NCBI GenBank assembly: GCA_964221845.1
Contig: CAXPZW010000016.1
Coordinates: 1 to 26,496, forward strand
DNA: 26,496 bases
Source of the DNA: CAXPZW01 sp964221845
GTDB taxonomy: Bacteria; Bacteroidota; Bacteroidia; Flavobacteriales_D; Sanyastnellaceae
Direction of reading: 5' to 3'
Part shown: piece after piece, positions 14,881-22,001 of the stretch
Layout of the letters: every line of letters starts with the position of its first letter
Position numbering within the stretch: position 1 is the first letter of the stretch
Translations under genes and position numbers: made by a program
Notes under the pieces: model-generated
The model's database searches: none
Told to the model about the DNA's origin: nothing
The model's input: the letters and a program-made list of their open reading frames with translations, nothing else

Positions 14881-15327
14881 TTACTGCAGGTCAAGCAACA
14901 TCTCCGAATGGGGGATGCCGTCTTCCAAGTAACTCTTGCCGGTGTAAACAAAGCCGAGGGATTCGTAGAACTTGAGCAGGTAATCCTGGGCTGAGATGCG
15001 TACCGGTTGTGGTCCCAGTTCCTGGCGGATAAAGTCCAAGCAGAACACCATCAGTTCTCGTCCGAGCTCCTTGCCGCGATGGTCTTGATGCACCACCACG
15101 CGACCGATGGACACCTCGGGGTAGCTGACGCCAGCTTCGAGGATGCGGGCGTAGCTGGACACCACACCGTCCTCTCCCCGGCTCCAAACATGCCAACCTT
15201 GGCGGTCTTTCCCGTCTACGTCTTGGTAGGGGCAGTCTTGTTCGATCACAAACACTTCCACGCGTAGGGCGAGGCAGTCGTAGAGGTCGTCTTTGGTGAG
15301 TTGGGCAAACGTAGCGGCGTGGAACAC
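14881..15327 (-). CDS. GNAT family acetyltransferase, ElaA type
   Basis: 148 residues from a GTG at 15327. This start puts the protein in register with ElaA-like proteins, which begin about 15 residues before the 'LYDCLALRVEVFVIEQDCPY' segment; the open frame continues to a TTG at 15387, but that part lies in the intergenic repeat. The hallmark 'LRVEVFVIEQDCPYQDVDGK' is followed by 'SIGRVVVHQDHRGKELGREL', the acetyl-CoA-binding loop (Q-x-x-R/H-G-K/x-x-G), and 'FYESLGFVYTGKSYLEDGIP'. ElaA proteins are predicted N-acetyltransferases of unknown acceptor. The DinB gene follows after 15 bp. Confidence 0.88.
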   Translation of the reverse strand: MFHAATFAQLTKDDLYDCLALRVEVFVIEQDCPYQDVDGKDRQGWHVWSRGEDGVVSSYARILEAGVSYPEVSIGRVVVHQDHRGKELGRELMVFCLDFIRQELGPQPVRISAQDYLLKFYESLGFVYTGKSYLEDGIPHSEMLLDLQ

Positions 15328-15374
15328 TGTATGCGCGTTTGTGCGAAGGTCGGAAATGAGAGCGTGTTTTTTTG

Positions 15375-15412
15375 AGTGGAAGTGCAAGGGGAGCTAAAAG
15401 TGAAAAGTGAAG
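15375..15412 (-). repeat. Inverted repeat left arm (dispersed repeat copy 2)
   Basis: Read on the minus strand this is TTCACTTTTCACTTTTAGCTC, running straight into CCCTTGCACTTCCACT (complement of 15375-15390). Both blocks recur on the plus strand at 16008-16031 and 16053-16068, there separated by 21 extra bases. The two copies face each other across about 600 bp holding one small lipoprotein gene. Confidence 0.7.
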
Positions 15413-15481
15413 AGTGGCTATTTGCAGGTGGGCTGGTGGATGGTCGGTTGGGGTTGTGGTACTTTAGGGGGGTATGGAGAA

Positions 15482-15865
15482 GTGGTGTTTTTTGGTTTGG
15501 GGTGTTTGTTGATGGGAGGTTGTTCTTCGGGATTTGATCCTGGGGAGCACTACGATGTGGGGTTGCCGTTTCATTTGCTTGACCAGCAGCACCCAAGTGG
15601 GGAATTGTACGAGGCGGACTTTTTGCCGGGGGATTCCTTGCACGATCGGCTCATGACGTGGCTGTCGGACCACGAGGACGGGTGGGTCAAAGCGCCGCAC
15701 AACACGCATGCCGGGCTCCTGATTATGAGTCAAGACGACTTTCGACTATTGTACTACCGCGATGATGACAAGGTGGTGCTTGCGCACGACGATGCCGAAG
15801 GAGAGATGGTGCAGTACATCCAGGAGCTGGATGCGAATGGGTTGTTGTTTTTGGTGGAGGAGTGA
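15482..15865 (+). CDS. Small lipoprotein of unknown function
   Basis: 127 residues from a GTG at 15482 (a second GTG follows at 15485); GGAGAA lies just upstream. No family recognised. The signal is short: VVFFGLGCLLMGGC with lipobox L-M-G-G-C. The mature part is acidic, with 'YEADFLPGDSLHDRLMTWL', 'NTHAGLLIMSQDDFRLLYYR' and an acidic C-terminus 'AEGEMVQYIQELDANGLLF', and looks like a small globular alpha/beta domain. The frame is open further 5' to 15407 but that part is tryptophan/glycine-rich and implausible. The 5' third is strikingly G/T-rich on the coding strand and uses codons such as TTG, GTG and GGG more than neighbours do. It is bracketed by inverted copies of an intergenic repeat, hinting at a mobile or acquired cassette. 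Confidence 0.6.
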   Translation: MVFFGLGCLLMGGCSSGFDPGEHYDVGLPFHLLDQQHPSGELYEADFLPGDSLHDRLMTWLSDHEDGWVKAPHNTHAGLLIMSQDDFRLLYYRDDDKVVLAHDDAEGEMVQYIQELDANGLLFLVEE

Positions 15866-15870
15866 GCCGA

Positions 15871-15888
15871 GTTTACCCGTTTGTAAAC
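15871..15888 (+). other. Short inverted repeat after the lipoprotein gene
   Basis: GTTTAC and GTAAAC form a perfect 6-bp stem with a 6-base loop five bases after the lipoprotein stop codon. There is no T-run after it, so it is a weak terminator candidate at best, or a protein-binding palindrome. Confidence 0.3.
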
Positions 15889-15908
15889 GCTTCTACCCGC
15901 TTCCCTCC

Positions 15909-15926
15909 CGGCTAACACGGCTAACA
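15909..15926 (+). repeat. Tandem 9-bp direct repeat
   Basis: CGGCTAACA occurs twice in succession in the gap between the lipoprotein gene and the ABC-F gene. The remaining gap (15889-16000) shows no open frame that I would call. Confidence 0.6.
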
Positions 15927-16007
15927 ATCCAAACCTTCGTAGTGGGATCCAAAAATTCCCCTTGGGTGGGGCCTATCACGCGCGCTCGAACTTTGATATA
16001 CCTCCGC

Positions 16008-16068
16008 CTCACTTTTCACTTTTAACTCCCCCTCATCCTCCCTTGCACTAAACCCTTGCACTTCCACT
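16008..16068 (+). repeat. Inverted repeat right arm (dispersed repeat copy 3)
   Basis: CTCACTTTTCACTTTTAACTC (16008-16028) followed by CCC, an extra 21-22 base segment that itself contains a partial CCCTTGCAC duplicate, then CCCTTGCACTTCCACT (16053-16068). Both outer blocks match the left arm at 15375-15412 in inverted orientation. Confidence 0.7.
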
Positions 16069-16088
16069 ATCCCACTCCCTCCGTTCCC

Positions 16089-16096
16089 GATATTTG
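16089..16096 (+). promoter_or_regulatory. Possible -7 box (GATATTTG) before the ABC-F gene
   Basis: One mismatch from TAnnTTTG, ending six bases before the ATG at 16103. If real the transcript would be almost leaderless. A TTG at 16056-16058 is too far away to be a standard -33 box. Confidence 0.25.
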
Positions 16097-16102
16097 CCCC
16101 CG

Positions 16103-17962
16103 ATGAATTACCTCTCGGTTGAAAACGTCTCCAAGCGCTACGGCGAACGGCTCCTGTTCGAAAACGTGACCTTCGGCATCCTCAAAGGCCAAAAGGTGGC
16201 GCTGGTGGCCAAAAACGGGACCGGCAAATCCACCCTGTTCCGCGTGATCATGGGGGATGAATCGCCCGACACCGGAAGCGTGGCATTCAACAAAGGAATT
16301 CGCGTGTCCTTCTTGGCCCAAGAGCACGGGCTGGAGGAAAGCTGGAACATCCTCGACAACCTCTTCACCGGCGACGGGCCTGTTCCCACTGCCATCCGTG
16401 AGTACGAAGAAGCCCTGTTGGCCGATGACGGCGAACGCCTGCAAAAGGCCATGGACCGCATGGACCAGCTCCAAGCGTGGGACCACGAAGCCAAAGCCAA
16501 GTCCATACTGGGCAAGCTCAACATCCACGACCTGTCGCGCATTGTAGACACTTTGTCTGGTGGGCAAAAACGCCGTATCGCCTTGGCCAAAGTCCTGTTG
16601 GAAGAGCCCGACCTGCTGCTGCTGGACGAGCCCACCAACCACTTGGACTTGGACATGATTGAGTGGCTGGAGGATTACCTCGCCCGCGCAGGCATGAGCC
16701 TGTTGATGATCACCCACGACCGGTACTTCTTGGAGGTCATCTGCGACGAGATCTTGGAGATGGACGACCAGCAGCTGTACCGCTACAAAGGCAACTTCTC
16801 CTACTTCCTGGAAAAGAAAGCCGAGCGCGAGGCCAACGAAATGGCCCAACGCGACCGCGCCCGCAGCCTGATGAAGCGCGAATTGGTGTGGATGCGCTCT
16901 ACCCCCAAAGCGCGTACCGGTAAAAGCAAATACCGCCAAGGCCAGTTTGGCGAGATCAAGAAGGCCGCCAAGAAAGTGCTGGAGGAAGATTCACTCCGGT
17001 TGGAGATCAACATTGAGCGCCTCGGGGGCAAGATTGTGGAGCTCCACAAAGTGCGCAAGCAGCTGGGTGAAGTGAAAATGCTCGACGGCTTCCAGTACGT
17101 CTTCAAAAAAGGCGAGCGCATGGGCATCGCGGGCAAGAACGGCACGGGCAAAACCACGTTCCTGAACCTGATCACCCAACGCTTGGAGCCCGATGGTGGC
17201 AAAGTGGTGGTGGGCGATACCGTCAAGTTTGGTTACTACACCCAGTCAGGGTTGAAGTTCAAGCCCGGACAGCGTGTGATTGAAGTCGTACGAGAGATTG
17301 CGGACATCATTCCGCTGAAGAGCGGCAAAAAGATCACTGCCGAGCAAATGCTGGAGCGGTTCCTCTTCCCCCGCAAGCGCCATTATGAAGTGGTGGAGAA
17401 ACTCAGTGGTGGAGAGCAAAAACGCCTGCACCTGCTGACGGTCCTGATGGATAACCCCAACTTTCTGATCCTGGACGAGCCCACCAACGACCTGGACATC
17501 TTTGCCCTGGCCACCTTGGAGGAGTACTTGTTGCAATTCACCGGAGTGCTGGTGGTGGTGAGCCACGACCGCTACTTCATGGACAAGCTCGTGGACCACA
17601 TGCTGGTGCTGCACGGCAACGGCGAGGTCAACGACATCCTTGGTAATTACACCGAGTGGCGCGAGCACCAAAAGGCCCAAAAAGCCGCCGCTACGCCCAA
17701 GGCCAAGGCCGAGCCCAAAGCCAAGCGCGAAAAGCCCGAAGGCCCCAAAACCAAGCTCAGCTTCAACGAGAAGTACGAGTTTGAACAGCTGGAAAAGGAA
17801 ATCCCCGTACTCGAGGCCAAAAAGGCCGTGCTCGAAGCCAAATTGGCCGAAGTGGCCTCAGACCACGAAAAACTGCAAGCGGTCAGCGCCCAACTCGGCG
17901 CGTTGGTAGAAGAGCTCGACACCAAAAGCGAACGCTGGCTCGAACTGGCCGAATACGCCTAG
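16103..17962 (+). CDS. ABC-F family ATPase (Uup-like)
   Basis: 619 residues from the ATG at 16103 (MNYLSVENVSKRYGERLLFE); a TTG three codons upstream is in frame. Two nucleotide-binding domains and no membrane segment. Domain 1: Walker A AKNGTGKST (36-44), signature LSGGQKRR, Walker B 'LLLLDEPTNHLDLD'. Domain 2: Walker A GKNGTGKTT, signature LSGGEQKR, Walker B 'FLILDEPTNDLDIF'. Between them is the ABC-F interdomain linker ('LMKRELVWMRSTPKARTGKS'). An alanine/lysine-rich segment and a C-terminal coiled coil (about 530-619) mark the Uup branch, whose members bind DNA or ribosomes. ABC-F proteins act on the ribosome to relieve stalling; antibiotic protection cannot be inferred. The stop overlaps the convergent bestrophin gene by 4 bp. 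Confidence 0.93.
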   Translation: MNYLSVENVSKRYGERLLFENVTFGILKGQKVALVAKNGTGKSTLFRVIMGDESPDTGSVAFNKGIRVSFLAQEHGLEESWNILDNLFTGDGPVPTAIREYEEALLADDGERLQKAMDRMDQLQAWDHEAKAKSILGKLNIHDLSRIVDTLSGGQKRRIALAKVLLEEPDLLLLDEPTNHLDLDMIEWLEDYLARAGMSLLMITHDRYFLEVICDEILEMDDQQLYRYKGNFSYFLEKKAEREANEMAQRDRARSLMKRELVWMRSTPKARTGKSKYRQGQFGEIKKAAKKVLEEDSLRLEINIERLGGKIVELHKVRKQLGEVKMLDGFQYVFKKGERMGIAGKNGTGKTTFLNLITQRLEPDGGKVVVGDTVKFGYYTQSGLKFKPGQRVIEVVREIADIIPLKSGKKITAEQMLERFLFPRKRHYEVVEKLSGGEQKRLHLLTVLMDNPNFLILDEPTNDLDIFALATLEEYLLQFTGVLVVVSHDRYFMDKLVDHMLVLHGNGEVNDILGNYTEWREHQKAQKAAATPKAKAEPKAKREKPEGPKTKLSFNEKYEFEQLEKEIPVLEAKKAVLEAKLAEVASDHEKLQAVSAQLGALVEELDTKSERWLELAEYA

Positions 17963-18822
17963 CGGAAAATCTCCTCCGCGTTGTTGTGCATGGTGGTGCA
18001 CAGGTCGTTCAGCGGCAAGTCGTTGTCGTCGGTGCCAAAGGGATCCTCGATTTCTTCGGCGATCAACTCAATGCTCACCAGAACGTAGAACACAATCATC
18101 ACCACGGGAATGGTCCACCAATCAAAGGTGTACACAAACCCGAGCGGCAGCGTAATCACATAAATGAAGATGAATTTCTTCATGAACATGCTGTAGCTGT
18201 ATGGTATCGGCGTTTTAAGAATACGTTCACACGCACCGAGGATGTCCACCTTGCGCTCAAGGTTAGCCTCCAACAGCCAATGCTCCTGATCAGTGAGGGT
18301 GCCTGCTTTACGCAGGGTCTTCAACCGGTGCGACATCAAACTGGCGATGTAGTTCGGCACGTGCTGAACGGTGCGGATGTCCGGGCCAGCCCAGGCTGCC
18401 CAATCCTCGCGCAAATCCGCTCCCACACCACCGCGCAAATGGTCGCGCAAAGCCTTGGAGAACGATGAGATGGACTGCACCCACCAACGGCGCTCCTCAG
18501 GATCGGAAATGTTGGCCTCCATGCGGATGGCCAGGGTGCGGGTGACGTTCACCAAACCGCCCCATTGCTTTCGGCCCTCCCACCAACGGTCGTAGGCGGT
18601 ATTGGTGCGAAAGACCAAAAACAGCGAGAGCACAAAGCCCAAGAGCGAGTGCACCGCGTTGGAGATCTCCAGCGGCTCTTCCAGCCAGATCAATTCAATG
18701 TAACACACCGCCGCGGTCAACAGCGCAATGCCGAGCATCGCGGGAATCAAGCGGCGAAAGACCTGTTGGCTGTAGGCATGAAAAATCAGCCCGAACCAGT
18801 TTTTGGGGTTGTAGCGAATCAC
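17959..18822 (-). CDS. Bestrophin family (YneE/RFP-TM) anion channel
   Basis: 287 residues from a GTG at 18822, which gives the usual bestrophin start (M-IRYNPKNWFGLIFHAYSQ). The frame is open to 18897 and has an ATG at 18879, but that would overlap the divergent methyltransferase start. Family features: 'FRTNTAYDRWWEGRKQWGGLVN' after the second membrane segment, 'KTPIPYSYSMFMKKFIFIYV' and the C-terminal 'ELIAEEIEDPFGTDDNDLPL'. These are the conserved neck and acidic motifs of bacterial bestrophin homologues, which form pentameric ion channels in the inner membrane. Bacterial members vary in ion preference. Start choice is the uncertain part. Confidence 0.9.
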   Translation of the reverse strand: MIRYNPKNWFGLIFHAYSQQVFRRLIPAMLGIALLTAAVCYIELIWLEEPLEISNAVHSLLGFVLSLFLVFRTNTAYDRWWEGRKQWGGLVNVTRTLAIRMEANISDPEERRWWVQSISSFSKALRDHLRGGVGADLREDWAAWAGPDIRTVQHVPNYIASLMSHRLKTLRKAGTLTDQEHWLLEANLERKVDILGACERILKTPIPYSYSMFMKKFIFIYVITLPLGFVYTFDWWTIPVVMIVFYVLVSIELIAEEIEDPFGTDDNDLPLNDLCTTMHNNAEEIFR

Positions 18823-18853
18823 GTCCGGCAAGATAGTAATCCGGCCAAAGGGG

Positions 18854-18861
18854 TATGTTTG
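18854..18861 (+). promoter_or_regulatory. Bacteroidota -7 box (TATGTTTG) before the methyltransferase pair
   Basis: An exact TAnnTTTG match 16 bases before the ATG at 18878, in the short gap between divergent genes. The gap (18823-18877) is only 55 bp if the bestrophin gene starts at 18822. No convincing -33 box is seen. Confidence 0.5.
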
Positions 18862-18877
18862 TGACTCGACCTGCACC

Positions 18878-19579
18878 ATGCTCGCCAAAACACGCAAATA
18901 CCTCCGCGATCAAGGCCCCTTGTTTGGCAAAGACAAGGACATCGCCGCCATCCGCCGCGAAAAGCTCACCTACTTGGATTACCCCGCCATGGCTGACATC
19001 CGATCCGCTGTGGAACGCTTGGAATCAGAGGGCATCGCGGGCAGCATCTTGGAGGCCGGCTGTGCCTTGGGCGGCAGCGCGGTGCTCATGGCCAAGGCCA
19101 AAAGCCCCTCGCGCGCGCTGCAGGTATACGACGTGTTTGGAATGATCCCTCCTCCCGGAGACAACGACGACAAGGACGTCCACGACCGCTACCAAACCAT
19201 TGTAGAGGGCGAATCCAAGGGCATTGCGGGCGACACCTACTACGGCTACGAAAAAGACTTGTACGCCAAGGTAAATCAAGCCTTCACCCGCCACGGAGTA
19301 CCCGCAGATCAGCACAACGTCCAACTGATCAAAGGCCTGTTTGAAGACACCCTGCACCCCAATGGCCCCGTAGCCCTGGCCCACATCGATTGCGACTGGT
19401 ACGACTCGGTGATGGTGTGCTTGGAGCGCATTGCGCCCCACATGCCAAGAGGAGGCCGCTTCATCATGGACGACGTGGGCTTCTGGAGCGGCGCCGATCA
19501 CGCCGTGGACGACTTCCTCAAAGGACGCACCGATTTCAAACGCGAGCAGCACGCCCGCCTGCACTTGGTCAAACAATGA
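18878..19579 (+). CDS. TylF/macrocin O-methyltransferase-like protein
   Basis: 233 residues. The SAM-binding motif is 'ILEAGCALGGSAVLMAKA' (about residues 57-74), followed by the acidic 'YDVFGMIPPPGDNDDKDVHD' segment typical of TylF proteins. The metal and substrate site is suggested by 'ALAHIDCDWYDSVMVCLERI' and 'GGRFIMDDVGFWSGADHAVDDF' (Asp residues for Mg2+). TylF methylates sugar hydroxyls on macrolides; bacterial homologues also modify glycan sugars. The stop codon overlaps the ATG of the next methyltransferase gene (ATGA, 19576-19579), so the two are made together. The acceptor is unknown; a surface glycan or glycolipid sugar is a reasonable guess given nearby envelope genes. Confidence 0.85.
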   Translation: MLAKTRKYLRDQGPLFGKDKDIAAIRREKLTYLDYPAMADIRSAVERLESEGIAGSILEAGCALGGSAVLMAKAKSPSRALQVYDVFGMIPPPGDNDDKDVHDRYQTIVEGESKGIAGDTYYGYEKDLYAKVNQAFTRHGVPADQHNVQLIKGLFEDTLHPNGPVALAHIDCDWYDSVMVCLERIAPHMPRGGRFIMDDVGFWSGADHAVDDFLKGRTDFKREQHARLHLVKQ

Positions 19580-20268
19580 CATTTCCCAACTCGAGCCGCC
19601 ACTATTTGGACCGGTTTGCTGCCGATGCCGGCGCAGCCTGCCCTGAAAACGCCTTGATGCTGGACGCCGGGGCCGGCAAATGCCCCTACAAGCACCACTT
19701 TGCCCACGCCCGCTACGAGTCTGCAGACATCTGCCAAATCGAGCGGGAATACGGGCAAATCACCTACGTCTGCGACCTGCGCGAGATCCCCGTGGAAGAC
19801 GCGCGCTTTGATTTCGTGTTCTTCTCCCAAACCCTGGAGCACGTGCCCGACCCCTCCGATGTGTTGGCCGAGTTGTTTCGGGTGATGAAACCGGGGGCAT
19901 CGATTTGGCTCAGCGCGCCGCTGTTCTATGAAGAGCACGAGCAGCCTTGGGACTTTTACCGCTACACCCAATTTGGCTTCAAACACCTGCTCGAAAAAGC
20001 CGGGTTTGAGATGACCGACATCCAGTGGCTGGAAGGCTACTTCGGCACCCTGTCGTACCAATGCAAGTGTGCCGCAGCCTACCTCCCCAAACGGAGGTCG
20101 GACTACGGCACAGGTATCAAGAGTGTGGTGCGTTGGATCTGGGGGCTGGGCATGAAGGCCGTGTTCGCGGCCAACGCCTTTATCTTCTCTCACATGGACC
20201 GCGCAGTGAAGTTCACCGGCAAAGGCATGTGCAAGAACTACCGGGTGGTCGCCCGCAAACCCGCTTAG
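19576..20268 (+). CDS. Class I SAM-dependent methyltransferase
   Basis: 230 residues from the ATG at 19576, which overlaps the stop of the TylF-like gene; the open frame upstream of that ATG is a shadow. Motif I is 'ALMLDAGAGKCPYKHHF' (about residues 28-44), and the post-I/IV region is 'FDFVFFSQTLEHVPDPSDVL' followed by 'ELFRVMKPGASIWLSAPLF', the pattern of the Methyltransf_11 group. 'HEQPWDFYRYTQFGFKHLLE' is a segment common in methyltransferases of polysaccharide clusters. The C-terminal part is basic and could associate with the membrane. Substrate unknown. Its stop overlaps the 3' end of the convergent barrel gene by 4 bp. Confidence 0.85.
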   Translation: MTFPNSSRHYLDRFAADAGAACPENALMLDAGAGKCPYKHHFAHARYESADICQIEREYGQITYVCDLREIPVEDARFDFVFFSQTLEHVPDPSDVLAELFRVMKPGASIWLSAPLFYEEHEQPWDFYRYTQFGFKHLLEKAGFEMTDIQWLEGYFGTLSYQCKCAAAYLPKRRSDYGTGIKSVVRWIWGLGMKAVFAANAFIFSHMDRAVKFTGKGMCKNYRVVARKPA

Positions 20269-22001
20269 AACGAGTAGGTGGCGCCCATCATGGCGTTGAA
20301 GGTCTGCACGCGGTAATTCACGCGTTGCTGGTAACGTCCCCCAACCATGTTGTTGAGTCGCACAAACGCGCTGACCCGCTTGGTGTAGCGGTACTCCACG
20401 TTCAAATTCACGTCTGCGTAGCCCTTGAGGTCTACGGTGTAAGTACCGTCGTTCTCCAGTTGGGCATCGGGCACTTCGGCAAAGGACTTGGCCTTGCGCT
20501 TGCCCACGGTGTAAACTTCGGCGGTGGCAATCAGCTTGTCTTCGATGTTGTAGCTGGTCAACAGAGTGACGCGTGTGGTGGGCTGGTCCCACGGGTGCAG
20601 CTGCTGGCCAATGTTACCATAGATGAAGTAGTCGCCGCGCAGGGTCAGGTCCAGCGCACCGTTGGTATTGATGGCCACCTCACCCATGATTTGCAGGCGT
20701 GTCATGTCATCGTAAATCGGACGGAATTGATTGCCGTCGCTCTGGGTAGCGTCGTTGGCAAAGTAAATCCAGTCCTCAAAACGGTTGCGCGCAATGCGGG
20801 CGTTAAAGCTGGCATTGGAGCTGATGGTACCGCGCACACCGCCGTACAGCTCGAGTTTGTTGTTCACGCTTTTGAGCTCGGGGTTGGTGATCACCCACGG
20901 GTTTTGGGTGGTGATGGTCTTAAAGGTGGTTCGCTCCAGGTTACCGGTCACCCCTACGTACGGGATGAACAGGTTGGAGATCAGGTTGTACTTGGCCTCA
21001 GCGCGCGGGTAGAAGTGGAACGGCTGTTCGCCTTTGGCGTCCAAGAAAATGCCCGCACCCACGTTCACACGCCAGCGCTCGTGGATGGTGCTCACCTGCG
21101 GTACAATGCCCAAAATCACGTTGTCGTTGGTCACCAGCTTTTCGGTGGGGTCCAAGGGATCGGTGAGTTGGTACTGGTTGTAGTTGAGGTAGAAGTCTCC
21201 GCTGTACAACTCTGAGCCCACAAACTTGCGGCCGTGCGCATGTACATCCACGTTGTTCTCGTTGCCCGCAAACGCGTCGCGGTAGTTGTAGAACATCACC
21301 TGACCGCTGTAATTGGTCTTGGTGGAATCGCGGAAATAGCTGGTCAAACGTAGGTACCCGTCGATGTTGTTGAACTTCTGTTGGTGCACCGCATCGGTGA
21401 GGTCCACGTCGGGAAATTGCTCGGTGCGCACCCCGTAGTAATGCACCACATTGCGGTTCCAGTCAAAGCCGGCTTCCAAAGCGTGCTTGCCCATGAAACG
21501 CTTGCCCCACAGGCGCAGTTCGTTGTTGCTGAACGCATCGGGCACCGAATCGGCCCAGGCCACGTTGCCGCCGCCGCTGGACAGGTGACGGAAGCCCACG
21601 CTGTAGGTGCCATTGCGCGAGCGGCCGTCCATGTAGTAGCCCTCTACCAGCGGAGTGGTGTACACGCCAAAACCGGCGCGCAGGTACCCGCGGTACAGCT
21701 TCTTGAGCGACTCATCGATCTTCACCTTGGCGGGCTTGATGAGCTTGGGCTCGATGTTGACCCCGAGTTTGTTGGGGATCAGGTTGTAGGTGATGGGCGG
21801 GAGCTCCACCACGTTTTCGCGGAACTCAGGCCAGAACGAGAGCTTGTTGGCCTGGTTGATTTCGTTTTCGCGAATGCCGTCCACGATGACGTCCATGTTG
21901 AGGTTGTCGTCCCCGTCGGGTTGGGCAAACGCAGTACCGCTGGTCACCAGCAGCACGAGGGCGAGGAATGCTTCTTTCGTGTGTTTCATGGCTGGGATCA
22001 T
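20265..22001 (-). CDS. Outer-membrane beta-barrel protein, TonB-receptor-barrel-like, partner of TPR protein
   Basis: 578 residues from the ATG at 22001, which overlaps the TPR gene stop (ATGA); an internal ATG at 21989 is possible. A Sec signal peptide (KEAFLALVLLVTSGTAFAQ) is followed by an acidic N-terminal stretch and 'ELPPITYNLIPNKLGVNIEP'. From about residue 110 the sequence is alternating amphipathic strands with aromatic belts ('YLRAGFGVYTTPLVEGYYMD', 'GGVRGTISSNASFNARIARN') and ends in phenylalanine (GATYSF), as outer-membrane proteins do. It has no plug domain of a true TonB receptor, so transport is not implied. Coupling to the large TPR protein suggests they work together at the outer membrane; the job is unknown. 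Confidence 0.82.
   Translation of the reverse strand: MIPAMKHTKEAFLALVLLVTSGTAFAQPDGDDNLNMDVIVDGIRENEINQANKLSFWPEFRENVVELPPITYNLIPNKLGVNIEPKLIKPAKVKIDESLKKLYRGYLRAGFGVYTTPLVEGYYMDGRSRNGTYSVGFRHLSSGGGNVAWADSVPDAFSNNELRLWGKRFMGKHALEAGFDWNRNVVHYYGVRTEQFPDVDLTDAVHQQKFNNIDGYLRLTSYFRDSTKTNYSGQVMFYNYRDAFAGNENNVDVHAHGRKFVGSELYSGDFYLNYNQYQLTDPLDPTEKLVTNDNVILGIVPQVSTIHERWRVNVGAGIFLDAKGEQPFHFYPRAEAKYNLISNLFIPYVGVTGNLERTTFKTITTQNPWVITNPELKSVNNKLELYGGVRGTISSNASFNARIARNRFEDWIYFANDATQSDGNQFRPIYDDMTRLQIMGEVAINTNGALDLTLRGDYFIYGNIGQQLHPWDQPTTRVTLLTSYNIEDKLIATAEVYTVGKRKAKSFAEVPDAQLENDGTYTVDLKGYADVNLNVEYRYTKRVSAFVRLNNMVGGRYQQRVNYRVQTFNAMMGATYSF

Noticed and set aside
15328..15387. N-terminal extension of the GNAT protein from a TTG at 15387
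   Set aside because: It begins inside the dispersed repeat and is absent from ElaA-type proteins; the GTG at 15327 is in register with the family.
15407..15481. N-terminal extension of the small lipoprotein from 15407
   Set aside because: It is tryptophan/glycine-rich, starts within the repeat arm, and would put residues before a proper lipoprotein signal.
18823..18897. Longer N-terminus for the bestrophin protein from 18897 or 18879
   Set aside because: It would overlap the divergent methyltransferase start and its -7 box, and bestrophins normally begin at the IRYNPKNW segment; the GTG at 18822 fits.
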